From positions 66,552 to 130,551 of the forward strand of contig DXLU01000007.1 of the NCBI GenBank assembly GCA_019414565.1: a DNA stretch of 64,000 bases, written 5' to 3'. Positions 1-9,622 of the stretch are shown here, piece after piece. This DNA comes from Collinsella sp. GTDB taxonomy: Bacteria; Actinomycetota; Coriobacteriia; Coriobacteriales; Coriobacteriaceae. The stretch's first letter is position 1. Each line of letters begins with the position of its first letter. The position numbers and the translations under genes are program-made. The notes beneath the pieces are model-generated. The model had not been told where the DNA came from and did not search any database. It saw only the letters and a program-made list of their open reading frames with translations.

Positions 1-2324
1 CGTATGCCGTCTTCGCGGCGGCGGTGCCGGACTTAGCCTTCTCGTACTCGCCCTTGGCGGTGTTCACGTTCGTGTCGGCCGCGGTATAGGCGTCGCGAGC
101 GCTTTCTTGCTTATCCAATGCGTTAGAATAAGCCGTTCCAGCAGTCCCGAAGTTCTTCTGCGCCTCTGCCAGCTTATTCTGCAGCTGCTTCAGCTGCTCC
201 TTCTGCTCCTGCGTGCCGCCTGCATTGTAGGCGGAAGCGATGTAGTCGTTGACGAGCTTCTTGAACTCGGAGACAGTGAAATCAGCCTGACTGTCAAAAG
301 AGCTGTAATCGAAGATAGTTACCTCGGAATCGGTGTTCTTACCGCTACCGGTCGCGATGCCGATAGCCTTCGTTCCGGCATCGATGATGTTGAGATAGTG
401 CCCGCACTCATGGTAGATGCTGCCGTAGTGCTGGTAGATATAGTAGGAATCATATCGATGGTTTCCAAGGTCACTATTCTTCTCGACGTACTTATCGAAT
501 GCCTCTTTTTCCTGAGTGTAGAGACCGGTATATGGCCAGCCTAGGGTGTCCTCAGTCTCGCCGCCGGTATATGCGCCGCCGCCGCCAGCAAGATTTTCAC
601 CGTTATCCCAGTAGCAACCCGAGTGTCCCCAGATGTTCGACGAATATGATGTATTAAGGGCGGCTGCCGCAGTCATGCGGAGGCTGACGCTGAGCGCCGA
701 CTGACCGTTCGCCTTGCGGAGGTTGTTCTGTGTATCAAGGTAGGTCAGGGCGTTGCGCATCTGCTCCAAGGAAAGCGGGTTGGTGTCGCGAGACATGTCC
801 TGATCGACGTACTGGTCATACCATTCGGCCTTGTCAGCGGCACCGGTCAGCATCGATACGGCTTCCTGGGCGTTCTTTTTCTGCGTGGCTGTGAACCGGC
901 TGCCGCCGATGATGTAGTTCATGAAGCCGAACATACCCTGACTGATGACATTCTGGTCTACGGTCATGTTCGACTTGAGGTCGGCAATCTGCTGGTTAAG
1001 CTTCTCGACCTCGGCGTTTGCGGCGTCGTATGCATTGTGCGCGTCGGTTACTTCAGCACGAGCCTGATCGAACTCGTTGCTCTTCTGCTGACGAACCTCG
1101 ACGAGTCGGTCGTACTCCGCCTTCTTGTCTGCTTCGGTCTGCTGCGCCTTCTCGTATGCGGCCTTGGCGGCGTCGCGCTCGCTGGCGGCGGCGTTGTACT
1201 CCTTGTTTGCCGCATCGTATGCAGACTGGGCAGATGCCACAGCAGCGTTGGCGGCGTTGGCCTTCTCCTGCGCGGCAGCGACGGCAGCCTGGGCGGCCTG
1301 CAGATTTGTCTGTGCGGTGGCGTCGGCATCCGTCGCGGCATTGAGCTCCGCCTGCGCGGTCTTGAGCTCACCAGCAGCAGCTTTCTTGGCGGCCTCAAGC
1401 GCACTCAGGTCAACACCCGTACCCGAGACGGCAGCATCGAGCGCGGCCTGCGCCTGGTTGAACTTCTGCTGGGCGTTATCGCGCGCGGTGGTTGCGGCTG
1501 CGAGAGCAGCGGCAGTCTCCTGCTTCTTGGCCTGGGCAGTCGTCAAAGCTGCCTCGGTATTCTGCTTTTCCTGCTGGGCGCTGGCCTCGGCAGCCTTGGC
1601 CTGGTCCAGATTGTCCTGTGCAGTAGTAACGGCCTTATTGGCGTCATCGAGCTTTGCCCGCGCGTCCTCGACGGCCTTCTTGGCGGCCTCGTACTCGTCC
1701 ATACCCATGGCCTCGAGCTTAGCCTGGGCATCGTCGAGGGCCTTCTTGGCCTCATCCTGCTTTGCCTTGGCGTCCTTGAGCGCCTGGGTCTTATCCTCGA
1801 CACTCTTGTTGGCCTGTTCGAGCCGATCGTTCAGGTCGCCCAGCTTCTTCTGCTGCTGCTCGGTCTTTTCGACGGCGGCTTTGAGCTCGTCAATCTTCTC
1901 CTGGAGCGCGGCGACTTCTGCTGCGTTCTGCTCGATTTCGTTGTCGCTCACAGCCTGCGAGGCCTGATTCTTTTGCTGCTGCGCCTGCTTTTGAGACTGG
2001 CCCGCCGCATCGGCGTTCTTCTGGGCGGCATCGTAGGCGGCCTGAGCGTCCTTGAGCTGCTTTGCCGACTCCTCGGCCAGCTGGGCAGCCGTCTTTACGA
2101 CCGCTTGGTTACCGGCGGCAACGGTGTTCTCTACAGAACTACCCCCCCCCCTGAACAGAATCGCCGTTATCGGTTGACGGTGCGGCGATTGCCGCCAGCG
2201 GCGACATAAGCGGCTGAGCAATGAGGCCCGCCGTCAAAACGGTTGCGACGGCGCGGTTGGCAACGCCCTTGACGTTGACGGCCTTAGCCCGAGGCTCAAA
2301 GTGTTGTGGGCTGTAGTTTGCCAT
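1..2324 (-). CDS. Secreted CAP-domain coiled-coil protein, 3' end outside window, reading frame broken at a poly-G tract
   Basis: The ATG at 2324 follows an AAAGGGAGAAAG ribosome site. Residues 1-48 form a signal peptide (basic start, hydrophobic stretch, APLAAIAA-like end). After residue 58 the frame meets ten G (10 C on + at 2142-2151) and a TAG at 2139-2141. With nine G, the frame continues without a stop to the window edge, about 775 codons in all. That part holds a long Ala/Gln/Lys-rich coiled coil (roughly residues 75-440), then a CAP/SCP domain (nt about 330-830) with motifs WGHSG, GENLA and HECGHYLNIID that supply the family's two His and two Glu, then a second coiled coil. CAP proteins are exported and often cell-surface; the ligand here is unknown. 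Frame continuity was checked at several points. The gene looks phase-off or has a homopolymer indel. Confidence 0.85.
2142..2151 (-). repeat. Poly-G (10) tract inside the CAP-protein gene
   Basis: Ten consecutive C on the + strand, read as G10 in the coding strand, just after the signal peptide region. G10 gives Gln-Gly-Gly-Gly then TAG. G9 restores the downstream frame (Gly-Gly-Gly-Ser-Ser-Val-Glu). G11 also leads to an early TAG. Such tracts near the 5' end of surface-protein genes are classic slipped-strand phase switches, but also a common place for sequencing error. Confidence 0.85.
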
Positions 2325-2632
2325 GGCTTTCTCCCTTTGACACGGATGTATCCATACGCTTCAAAATGTAGGAGCTGATTTTTGAATTCTGTTGCGCAAC
2401 ATTGGTCACCGGCGGATTTTTTGAAATTCGCGCTCTCGTGCTTCACAATTTCGTCACATATGTAGGAGCTGGTGCATCATATTTCTTGCGGGATCGAATT
2501 GAGCCTGTGATTTGCATTTGCTCCCGCGTCATCCGCCCTATCGGATTCCGCATCCAACAGACACCCCGCCCGCCACGGTGTAGAGTTAGGACAACGGGCG
2601 CGTTGCGCGGACCGCGCTGGAACGAGGTAGAC
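2325..2632. promoter_or_regulatory. Divergent intergenic region between CAP protein and DUF389 genes
   Basis: This 308-nt stretch separates two divergent genes and should hold both promoters. A 12-nt direct repeat, ATGTAGGAGCTG, occurs at 2366-2377 and 2460-2471, 94 nt apart. It is a candidate regulator site. I do not see a convincing -35/-10 pair and no small gene with a ribosome site. Confidence 0.4.
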
Positions 2633-3772
2633 ATGGAACTCGACAAGCAACAGATCGAACGACTGCGCGAGCGTCATCATCGGCGTCACGGCATCCGCCC
2701 TGCTCATAGCGAAGCCATGGAAAACGTCACCCGCTTCCTCAAGCGCGCGTTCAACATTCGCGAGGGACGCGCACCCTATCACGTGATCCGCAAGCGTTTT
2801 GTAAACGGGGCGCGCCTGACTGGCACTCACCTGTGCATCCTCATCATCGCGATGTTAATCGCAAGTATTGGCCTCGATATCGATTCGGACATCGCCATCG
2901 TGGGCGCCATGCTCATCTGCCCGCTTATGGGATCGGTCCTTGCCATGGCATATGGCATCGCCACGCTCGACCGCGAGATTACCGTCGAAGCCGTCGCCGG
3001 CCTTGCGCTGCAAATGGCCTTTTGCCTGGTCACATCCACGTTGTACTTTAAGCTCTCGCCCCTTGGCGCCACCACAGCCGCCATTATCGACAACTCGACG
3101 CCCACCGTGTGGGACCTCGCCGTCGCGCTCGCCGGCGGCTTTGCGGGCGGCCTAGGCAACTCACGCGACCAGGAGCCCGCAACGCTCATCGCCGGCGTGG
3201 CCGTGGCGACCGCGCTCATGCCGCCCCTGTGCGCGGCGGGCTATGGCATCGCCATCGCAAGCGGGTCGCTGTTTCTCTCGGCGCTTTACGAGTTTGGCAT
3301 CAACGTCGTCTTTATCGCGCTGGCGGCCGAAGCCGTACTACTTCTTTTGCGCGTGCCGCTCAAGCGTGACCTCAACGGCGACGGCATTGTGACCGCCGAG
3401 GAAAATGCCGAGGTCGACGAGCTGTCGCGCAAAGTGCGCCGCCGCATCATCGTGGACACGATCATCTTTGCCATCCCCTGCATCGTTATGACCGCGGGGT
3501 CCATTGGCTCGGCGCAGGCCGGCGTACAGGACGGCTACGGCGTCACCGAGACCACACGCGAGCTTGCCGCGGTGCTGCCGGGCTTTAAGGATTACACCGT
3601 CGCCGTCGAGACCTCGGCTACCGAGGGCGAGGATGAGGGCATCGTCGAGCGCGAGATTGTCGCCCACGTGACGACAAGCGAGGCGCTCGGGGCACACGAC
3701 CGCCACGTCGCCCGCAAACTCATCGACCTCAACGTGCCCGAGCTCGATCGCGTTGAGTTTGATGTGAAGTGA
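2633..3772 (+). CDS. DUF389 family multi-pass membrane protein
   Basis: A 379-residue protein starting at the ATG in front of Glu-Leu-Asp-Lys; an upstream in-frame extension exists but lacks hydrophobic or conserved sequence and a ribosome site, so it was rejected. After a basic N-terminal region of about 60 residues there are about six hydrophobic segments, containing DUF389 hallmarks such as VGAMLICPLMGSVLA and the GLGNSRDQEPATLIAGVAVATALMP-type segment (quoted here in part: ALMPPLCAAGYG). The C-terminus is a soluble domain of about 90 residues rich in acidic residues. The family (TIGR00341-like) is widespread, its transport role unproven. The gene stands alone, divergent from the CAP gene, and ends at a hairpin terminator. 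Confidence 0.85.
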   Translation: MELDKQQIERLRERHHRRHGIRPAHSEAMENVTRFLKRAFNIREGRAPYHVIRKRFVNGARLTGTHLCILIIAMLIASIGLDIDSDIAIVGAMLICPLMGSVLAMAYGIATLDREITVEAVAGLALQMAFCLVTSTLYFKLSPLGATTAAIIDNSTPTVWDLAVALAGGFAGGLGNSRDQEPATLIAGVAVATALMPPLCAAGYGIAIASGSLFLSALYEFGINVVFIALAAEAVLLLLRVPLKRDLNGDGIVTAEENAEVDELSRKVRRRIIVDTIIFAIPCIVMTAGSIGSAQAGVQDGYGVTETTRELAAVLPGFKDYTVAVETSATEGEDEGIVEREIVAHVTTSEALGAHDRHVARKLIDLNVPELDRVEFDVK

Positions 3773-3846
3773 TGCCGGCGCGGGATGAATGCTCGCACGG
3801 ACGCAAGTTACGACAAGGCACAGACGCGATACGGACACGAGCAAAT

Positions 3847-3890
3847 AGCGGGGTGCAGTTCACACCCGCACCCCGCTCGCTGTTTTATTG
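3847..3890. terminator. Bidirectional hairpin terminator
   Basis: Perfect 10-bp stem AGCGGGGTGC (3847-3856) with GCACCCCGCT (3868-3877) and a T-rich tail (TGTTTTATT). It sits between the convergent ends of the DUF389 gene and the small anchored protein gene, so it probably serves both. Confidence 0.75.
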
Positions 3891-3897
3891 CCGTGAA

Positions 3898-4347
3898 TCA
3901 ACTGGCCGGATCGACATCGCCAGACTCCACCGTAAACGCCGGATCGGTGCTCACAAGATAAAATCGGGTCACCTTAGTATTTCTAATTAGGTAAATCTGC
4001 CCCTGATTGCGCCGGCGCGATATATACGCCACGTGGACCGTACCGAATTCTTCACCGTTTTCCTTCTTTAATATCAGGATGTTGGGATCATCCGTACGCT
4101 TAAACTGCCCGTCTGTGCAGATTCCGTCTTGGTCGACCAGCTGCCATCGACAGTTGTCCTCCTCAAGAAAAGCCAGGGTTACCCGACTCGTTTTGTCATC
4201 CCGATAGAAACCATCAATGGCAAACCCTTCGGAAGCGCATTCCTGCATATAGGATGTTTCTCGACTTATAGCAAACATCCCCGTAGCGCCCAGGAGCACA
4301 GCCAGGCAGACCACTGCAAGGGTTATCGAGACAAAACGGCGGCTCAT
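3898..4347 (-). CDS. Small membrane-anchored protein of unknown function
   Basis: 149 residues. Residues 1-27 look like an uncleaved signal anchor (Arg-Arg, then VSITLAVVCLAVLLGATG). The rest is a soluble extracytoplasmic domain of about 115 residues with alternating beta-like sequence and two to three Cys, with no motif I recognise. The start ATG at 4347 is the only one before the hydrophobic segment. It shares a bidirectional terminator with the convergent DUF389 gene. No neighbour suggests a pathway. Confidence 0.6.
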   Translation of the reverse strand: MSRRFVSITLAVVCLAVLLGATGMFAISRETSYMQECASEGFAIDGFYRDDKTSRVTLAFLEEDNCRWQLVDQDGICTDGQFKRTDDPNILILKKENGEEFGTVHVAYISRRRNQGQIYLIRNTKVTRFYLVSTDPAFTVESGDVDPAS

Positions 4348-4765
4348 GTTAGCCAGCCCGATACTTGTTTAACGGAGCACGAAACATACTTGGTACCTCC
4401 GATATCAGGGCAAACGTCACCTACGGCCTGCCGGCAATCATATGTTTCCAACATCAAACCATATGGTTACAACTCGTTGGAGATAGGTTCCATGAACGGA
4501 CGATAATTTGCGGCGAACGGCTACATATGTTCATTATCTCAGGGTTCTGGAGGCAATTTTTGGTGCCACCGAGACGTTGTTTTCGGAAGTATGCGGCAAA
4601 TTCCGGAGCCCTCGAGCACACCCCGGTTTTTCACCAATAAAACCGCAGGTACAAAGCTTGGGCATATCCAGTGTGCTCGGCCTATTCAAATTTTGCCGCA
4701 TACTTCCGAAATCCGAGTCCGCTGAAGGCGCCTGCAACGCTATTTACGCAACATATGTGCAATAA
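4348..4765. other. Intergenic region with a large inverted repeat, no gene seen
   Basis: The short open frames here lack ribosome sites and cross the inverted repeat at 4581-4711, so I do not call genes. The region separates the start of the small anchored-protein gene from the end of the giant activase gene. Confidence 0.5.
4581..4711. repeat. Imperfect inverted-repeat element (MITE-like), 20-bp perfect terminal arms
   Basis: TTTCGGAAGTATGCGGCAAA at 4581-4600 is exactly repeated inverted at 4692-4711. A second nested pair, CGAGCACA (4613-4620) and TGTGCTCG (4672-4679), continues the pairing. The loop holds AAAACCGCAGG (about 4639-4649), a motif shared with the inverted-repeat elements at 36494-36703 and 42986-43156. 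No coding capacity. Confidence 0.75.
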
Positions 4766-4800
4766 AAACGAGTGGCAGCCGGTACGGCTACCACCCGTTT
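4766..4800 (-). terminator. Rho-independent terminator of the giant activase gene
   Basis: Read on the minus strand, AAACGGGTGGTAGCCG pairs with CGGCTGCCACTCGTTT with two mismatches and a tiny loop, and is followed by TTTTTATT. It lies 28 nt beyond the stop at 4829. Confidence 0.85.
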
Positions 4801-4828
4801 GCCTCATATCTAGCCCAAAGCAGGCCAA

Positions 4829-7800
4829 CTACTTCTTAATGCCGCGTCCCAGACGCTTGGCGACCGATGCAACGGCCTCCTCGCTGGCCGGCCCGCAGCT
4901 CACGCAGCCATCATGGGCACGCATCTGGCCGGTGACCTCGTCCATCGCGAGCGGCGCCACCTTCTCGAGCTTAAAGCCCTTGCCGGCGCGCATGTTCTCC
5001 TTGGCCACGCTGATCATGAGCTTAATGCGGTTGAGCTGGTTGACCTCGGATGCACCGGGGTCGTAGTCCACCGCGACAATGTTGCTCTCAGGGTGCTGCC
5101 GGCGCAGCTCCTTGATCACGGCCTTACCCACCACGTGGTTGGGCAGGCACGCGAAGGGCTGCGTGCAGATGATGTTGGGTGCGCCATGGTCAATCAGGTC
5201 GAGCATCTCGGCCGTGAGCAGCCAGCCCTCGCCCATGTTGTTGCACACCGAAAGCACCGTGCGGGCCTTGTCGGCCATGGTGCCGATGCGCTCGGGCGCC
5301 TCGAAGCGCTCGGACTTTTCGAGCAGCTCCTCCACCGGCGTACGCATCCAGTCCACGAGCTTGATGAGCGCCTGCATGCCAGCGCGCGTGGTAGCAGAGC
5401 TACCCAGCTCGTCCTTTTGCAGCTCGGCGTTGCTCATGGAGTACAGGAAGAAGTCGAGCAGACCCGGCACCACGGCCTCGCAGCCCTCGCGCTCGATCAC
5501 GTCGACCACGTGGTTGTTGGCCGTGGGGTGGAACTTGACCAGGATCTCACCGACCACGCCCACGCGCGGCTTGGTGTCCTCGCCCACAAGCGGCATGGTG
5601 TCGAACGCGCGGATGGCCTCGCGGCACAACTTGGTGTAGTTATGCCTGTTGAACTTGGGTGCCAGCTTGCGAGCGCGCGCCATGTACTCCTCGTAGAGCG
5701 CGTTGGCGGCACCGGGCGTGGCCTCATACGGGCGGCAGCGGTAGAGCATCTGCATCATCACGTCGCCAAAGAGCACCGCGTAGACCGCCTGCTTAAGCAG
5801 CGCCGGCGTCAGCTTAAAGCCGGGGTTGTCCTCGCCAAGCGCCACGGCCGAAAGCGAGATCACGGGGATCTCGGGGTGACCGCTCTCGCGCAGGGCCTTG
5901 CGAATGAGGGCGATGTAGTTGGTGGCACGGCAGCCGCCACCGGTCTGGCTGATGACCACGGCCGTCTTGGACAGGTCATAGCGGCCGCTCTCGATAGCCT
6001 CCATAATCTGGCCCGTTACCAAAATCGACGGGTAGCAGATGTCGTTGTTCACGTAGCGCAGGCCTGCCTCGACGGCGTCGTGATCGGTCGAGGGAAGCAG
6101 CTCCAGGTTGTAACCGGCACCACGGAACACCTCTTTGACCAGGTCAAAGTGGATCGGTGCCATCTGCGGGCACAGAATGGTGTACCCCTCGTCGCGCATC
6201 TGCTCGGTAAAGGGCACCTTGGCCCATGCGGTCGAGGTGCTCTCACGCTGCGCCTCGAACGTGTACTTGCGGCTCGCAAACGCGGGAGCATCCGTGGAAG
6301 GCGCCACTGGCGCGGCATCGCCCTGCTCGTAAGCCTCGCCCGCGGCCGTGGCCTCGGCCAAGCGCTCGGCCTCCTGGTCCTTAAGCGCGGCCATGAGCGA
6401 GCGGATGCGGATGCGCGCGGCACCCAGGTTGGACACCTCGTCGATCTTGAGCACGGTGTAAATCTTGCCGCTGGCTTCCAGGATCTCCTGCACCTGGTCG
6501 GTGGTCAGGGCGTCCAAGCCGCAGCCGAAGGAGTTGAGCTGGATCAGGTCCAGGTCGTTGCGCATCGTCACAAAACGAGCGACGGCGTACAGGCGGCTGT
6601 GGTACATCCACTGGTCGACGACGCGGATGGGGCGCTCGGGCTTTACCAGATGCGCGAGCGAATCCTCGGTAAAGACCGCAAAGCCAAAGCTCGAGATAAG
6701 CTCGGGCAGGGCGTGGTTGATCTCGGGGTCGTTATGGTAGGGACGACCGGCGAGCACGATGCCGTGACCGCCGTGGTCCTCGACCCACTTAAGAGCCTCC
6801 TCGCCCATGGTCTGGATGTCCTCGTGGAAACGCGCATCGGCCTCAAAGGCGGCGTTGACGGCGGCATCGACCTCGGAACGCGTGATCTTGGGCCCACGCA
6901 CGCGACCGCGACCGGCTTGCGCATCGGCCACACGGTCGACGGCGAGCACCTGGTACAGACGGCGCTTGAGCTCGGTCTTGTCATGATAGGGCACAAACGG
7001 GTACAGGAACTCGATATTCTGCTCGCGAATCTCATCGATATTGAGCGCCAACGCCGTGGGGTAGCTCATGACGATGGGGCAGTTGTAGCAGTTACCGGCC
7101 GTCGGGTCCTCCTTGCGCTCCCAGCGCACGCACGGCATCCAGATAAAGTCGACATCGCGGTCGATAAGGTTCATCACGTGGCCGTGGCTCATCTTTGCCG
7201 GGTAGCACACACTCTCGGACGGCATGGACTCGATGCCCGCCTGGTAGGTCTTCTTGCTCGACTGGTCGGACAGCTGCACGCTAAAGCCCAGGCGCGTAAA
7301 GAACGCGTGCCAGAAGGGGTAGTTCTCGTACATGTTGAGCGCGCGAGGGATACCGACGGTGCCGCGCGGGGCCTCGTCGGGACTCAGGACCTCGCGGTTA
7401 AACAGCAGCTCGTTTTTCTTTTTGAAGAGGTTGGGGGCCTCGGTCTTTTGCTTTTTGTGGCCGGCACCCTTCTCGCAGCGGTTACCGGTAATGAAGCGCC
7501 TGCCGCCGCCAAAGTCGTTGACGGTGAGCTGGCAGTTGTTGGAGCAACGGCCGCAGCGGACATGCTTTTGCGTCACGGTGAGGTGCGCGATATCCTCAGC
7601 CGAAAGGATGGTCGAGGTGCCGTCGGCGCCGGCGCGATCGCGGGCGAGCAGGGCCGCACCGTAGGCGCCCATGCAGCCGGCGATGTCGGGGCGCACGGCA
7701 TGCACGCCGGTGAGCTGCTCAAACGCGCGCAGCGTGGCATCGGACATAAAGGTGCCGCCCTGGACGATCACCTGACTGCCGATCTCCTTGGGATCGCGCA

Positions 7801-9610
7801 GCTTAATAACCTTGAACAGGGCATTCTTGATGACGGAATAGGACAGGCCGGCCGCGATGTCGCCCACCGTGGCACCTTCCTTTTGCGCCTGCTTAACGCG
7901 CGAGTTCATAAAGACCGTGCAGCGGCTGCCCAGGTCGACCGGGGCCTTGGCGTGGATGGCGGCATCGGCAAACGCGCGCACGTCCATGTCCATGGAGACG
8001 GCGAAGCTCTCGATAAAGCTGCCGCAGCCCGACGAGCAGGCCTCATTGAGCATGATGTGCTCGATGACGCCGTCCTTCACGCGCAGGCACTTCATGTCCT
8101 GGCCGCCAATGTCCAGAATGAACTCGACGCCGGGCAGGAACGCCTTGGCGCCGCGCAGGTGCGCGACGGTCTCGATCTCGCCGGAATCGGCCTTGAGAGC
8201 CTCGATGAGCAGCGCCTCGCCATAGCCCGTAGTGGTCACGTGGCCGATGGTGCAGCCGGCAGGGATGTGGTTGTAGAAATCGGCCATGATGACCTTGGCC
8301 GTGCCCAGGATGTCGCCGTTGTTGTTGCCGTACCAGGTGTGCAACAGCTGGCCGTCCTCGCCCACGAGCGCGGCCTTCATGGTCGTGGAACCGGCGTCGA
8401 TGCCGATGAACACGCGGCCGGTGTAGCCGTCGAGCTTGCCCTTGGGGACGACCTCGGTGTCGTGGCGGCCCTTGAACTCGGCAAAGTCCTCGTCGGTGGC
8501 AAAGAGCGGATCCAGGCGCTCAACCTCAGCACCCTGCGTGTCGCCCAAGCTGTCGATAGCCTCGATGAGCTGCGGGAACGTGCTGAGCTTGTTGGACTCG
8601 TGCGCCATGGCGGCGCCGCTCGCCACAAACAGGTGAGCGTTTTGGGGCACGATGCGGTGCTCCTCGTCCAGGTTGAGCGTGAGGTAGAAGCGGTGGCGCA
8701 GCTCGGAGAGATACTGCAGAGGGCCGCCCAAGAAGGCGACGTTGCCACGGATGGGACGGCCGCACGCCAGGCCCGAGATGGTCTGGGTCACGACAGCCTG
8801 GAAGATGGAGGCGGCCACGTCTTCGGGACGGGCACCCTCGTTGAGCAGCGGCTGGACGTCGGTCTTGGCAAAAACGCCGCAGCGGCTGGCGATGGGATAG
8901 ATGGTGGTGGCGTTGGCCGCGAGTTCGTTGAGACCGCTCGCGTCAGTGTGCAGCAGGGTGGCCATCTGATCGATGAACGCGCCCGTACCGCCGGCGCAGG
9001 TGCCGTTCATGCGCTGCTCGATGCCGTTATCGAAGTAGATGATCTTGGCGTCCTCGCCGCCCAACTCGATGGCGACGTCGGTGGCCGGGATGATGGTCTC
9101 GACGGCACGCTTGCTGGCGATGACCTCCTGGACAAACTCCAGGTCGAGCCACTGAGACAGCAGCAGACCGCCCGAACCGGTGATGGCGCAGGTCATTTGG
9201 GCAGCCGGCAGCACAGTCGCAGCACCCTCGAACAGGTCGCGGGCGCAGGCACGGACGTCGGTGTGGTGGCGCTGGTACTTGGCGTAGACGATCTGGTTGT
9301 CATCGTTGAGCACGGCGAGCTTAACGGTGGTGGAGCCCACGTCGATGCCCAGGTGCAGGTTGCCACGAGCGTTCTCGGGGTTGAAGATCGCGCCTTCGGG
9401 GGCGTGGGCGGCGGCTACGGGCTCAGCGGCGGTGGCGGGCTCGCTAGCGATGGACGTCTCCCCTGCCGCGTTCTTGGCATCGGCAACTGCCTCGGCAACT
9501 TTCTCGGCTGCCGCGGTCGCGGCCTTCTGCGCCGCGTCCACCACGGCGGGCGCGGCCTCGCGTGCGGCAGCGACCACACGATCCTTGATGCCCTCGACGA
9601 GTTTGCTCAT
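4829..9610 (-). CDS. Fused double acyl-CoA dehydratase activase / 2-hydroxyacyl-CoA dehydratase-like protein (BadF/BadG-HgdC + DUF2229)
   Basis: 1593 residues. Residues 1-80 are an Ala-rich, charged extension. Two ASKHA-type activase modules follow: GIDVGSTTVKLA at about 88, with NGTCAGGTGAFID, and GIDAGSTTMKAAL at about 403, with GGQDMK and NEACSSGCGSFIE. The conserved Cys of each would bind a shared [4Fe-4S] cluster, as in HgdC. Next comes a Cys cluster (CGRCSNNC, about 682), a DUF2229 region (GIPRALNMYENYPFW, about 753) and a C-terminal dehydratase-like half with GGGCRATNY (about 1225). Family members are believed to use ATP to drive low-potential electron transfer; the substrate is unknown. 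It lies 12 nt after the tetR gene and has its own AAGAGGAGAGACAG ribosome site. No hgdAB-like partners are nearby. Confidence 0.85.
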   Translation of the reverse strand: MSKLVEGIKDRVVAAAREAAPAVVDAAQKAATAAAEKVAEAVADAKNAAGETSIASEPATAAEPVAAAHAPEGAIFNPENARGNLHLGIDVGSTTVKLAVLNDDNQIVYAKYQRHHTDVRACARDLFEGAATVLPAAQMTCAITGSGGLLLSQWLDLEFVQEVIASKRAVETIIPATDVAIELGGEDAKIIYFDNGIEQRMNGTCAGGTGAFIDQMATLLHTDASGLNELAANATTIYPIASRCGVFAKTDVQPLLNEGARPEDVAASIFQAVVTQTISGLACGRPIRGNVAFLGGPLQYLSELRHRFYLTLNLDEEHRIVPQNAHLFVASGAAMAHESNKLSTFPQLIEAIDSLGDTQGAEVERLDPLFATDEDFAEFKGRHDTEVVPKGKLDGYTGRVFIGIDAGSTTMKAALVGEDGQLLHTWYGNNNGDILGTAKVIMADFYNHIPAGCTIGHVTTTGYGEALLIEALKADSGEIETVAHLRGAKAFLPGVEFILDIGGQDMKCLRVKDGVIEHIMLNEACSSGCGSFIESFAVSMDMDVRAFADAAIHAKAPVDLGSRCTVFMNSRVKQAQKEGATVGDIAAGLSYSVIKNALFKVIKLRDPKEIGSQVIVQGGTFMSDATLRAFEQLTGVHAVRPDIAGCMGAYGAALLARDRAGADGTSTILSAEDIAHLTVTQKHVRCGRCSNNCQLTVNDFGGGRRFITGNRCEKGAGHKKQKTEAPNLFKKKNELLFNREVLSPDEAPRGTVGIPRALNMYENYPFWHAFFTRLGFSVQLSDQSSKKTYQAGIESMPSESVCYPAKMSHGHVMNLIDRDVDFIWMPCVRWERKEDPTAGNCYNCPIVMSYPTALALNIDEIREQNIEFLYPFVPYHDKTELKRRLYQVLAVDRVADAQAGRGRVRGPKITRSEVDAAVNAAFEADARFHEDIQTMGEEALKWVEDHGGHGIVLAGRPYHNDPEINHALPELISSFGFAVFTEDSLAHLVKPERPIRVVDQWMYHSRLYAVARFVTMRNDLDLIQLNSFGCGLDALTTDQVQEILEASGKIYTVLKIDEVSNLGAARIRIRSLMAALKDQEAERLAEATAAGEAYEQGDAAPVAPSTDAPAFASRKYTFEAQRESTSTAWAKVPFTEQMRDEGYTILCPQMAPIHFDLVKEVFRGAGYNLELLPSTDHDAVEAGLRYVNNDICYPSILVTGQIMEAIESGRYDLSKTAVVISQTGGGCRATNYIALIRKALRESGHPEIPVISLSAVALGEDNPGFKLTPALLKQAVYAVLFGDVMMQMLYRCRPYEATPGAANALYEEYMARARKLAPKFNRHNYTKLCREAIRAFDTMPLVGEDTKPRVGVVGEILVKFHPTANNHVVDVIEREGCEAVVPGLLDFFLYSMSNAELQKDELGSSATTRAGMQALIKLVDWMRTPVEELLEKSERFEAPERIGTMADKARTVLSVCNNMGEGWLLTAEMLDLIDHGAPNIICTQPFACLPNHVVGKAVIKELRRQHPESNIVAVDYDPGASEVNQLNRIKLMISVAKENMRAGKGFKLEKVAPLAMDEVTGQMRAHDGCVSCGPASEEAVASVAKRLGRGIKK

Positions 9611-9622
9611 CTGTCTCTCCTC

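Noticed and set aside
1037..2209. 390-codon Leu/Gly-rich + strand frame that looks like a membrane protein
   Set aside because: It is the complement of the Gln/Ala/Lys coiled coil of the CAP protein, where Gln and Lys codons read backward as Leu.
2402..2632. N-terminal extension of the DUF389 protein
   Set aside because: In frame but without ribosome site and conservation, and it overlaps the divergent promoter region.
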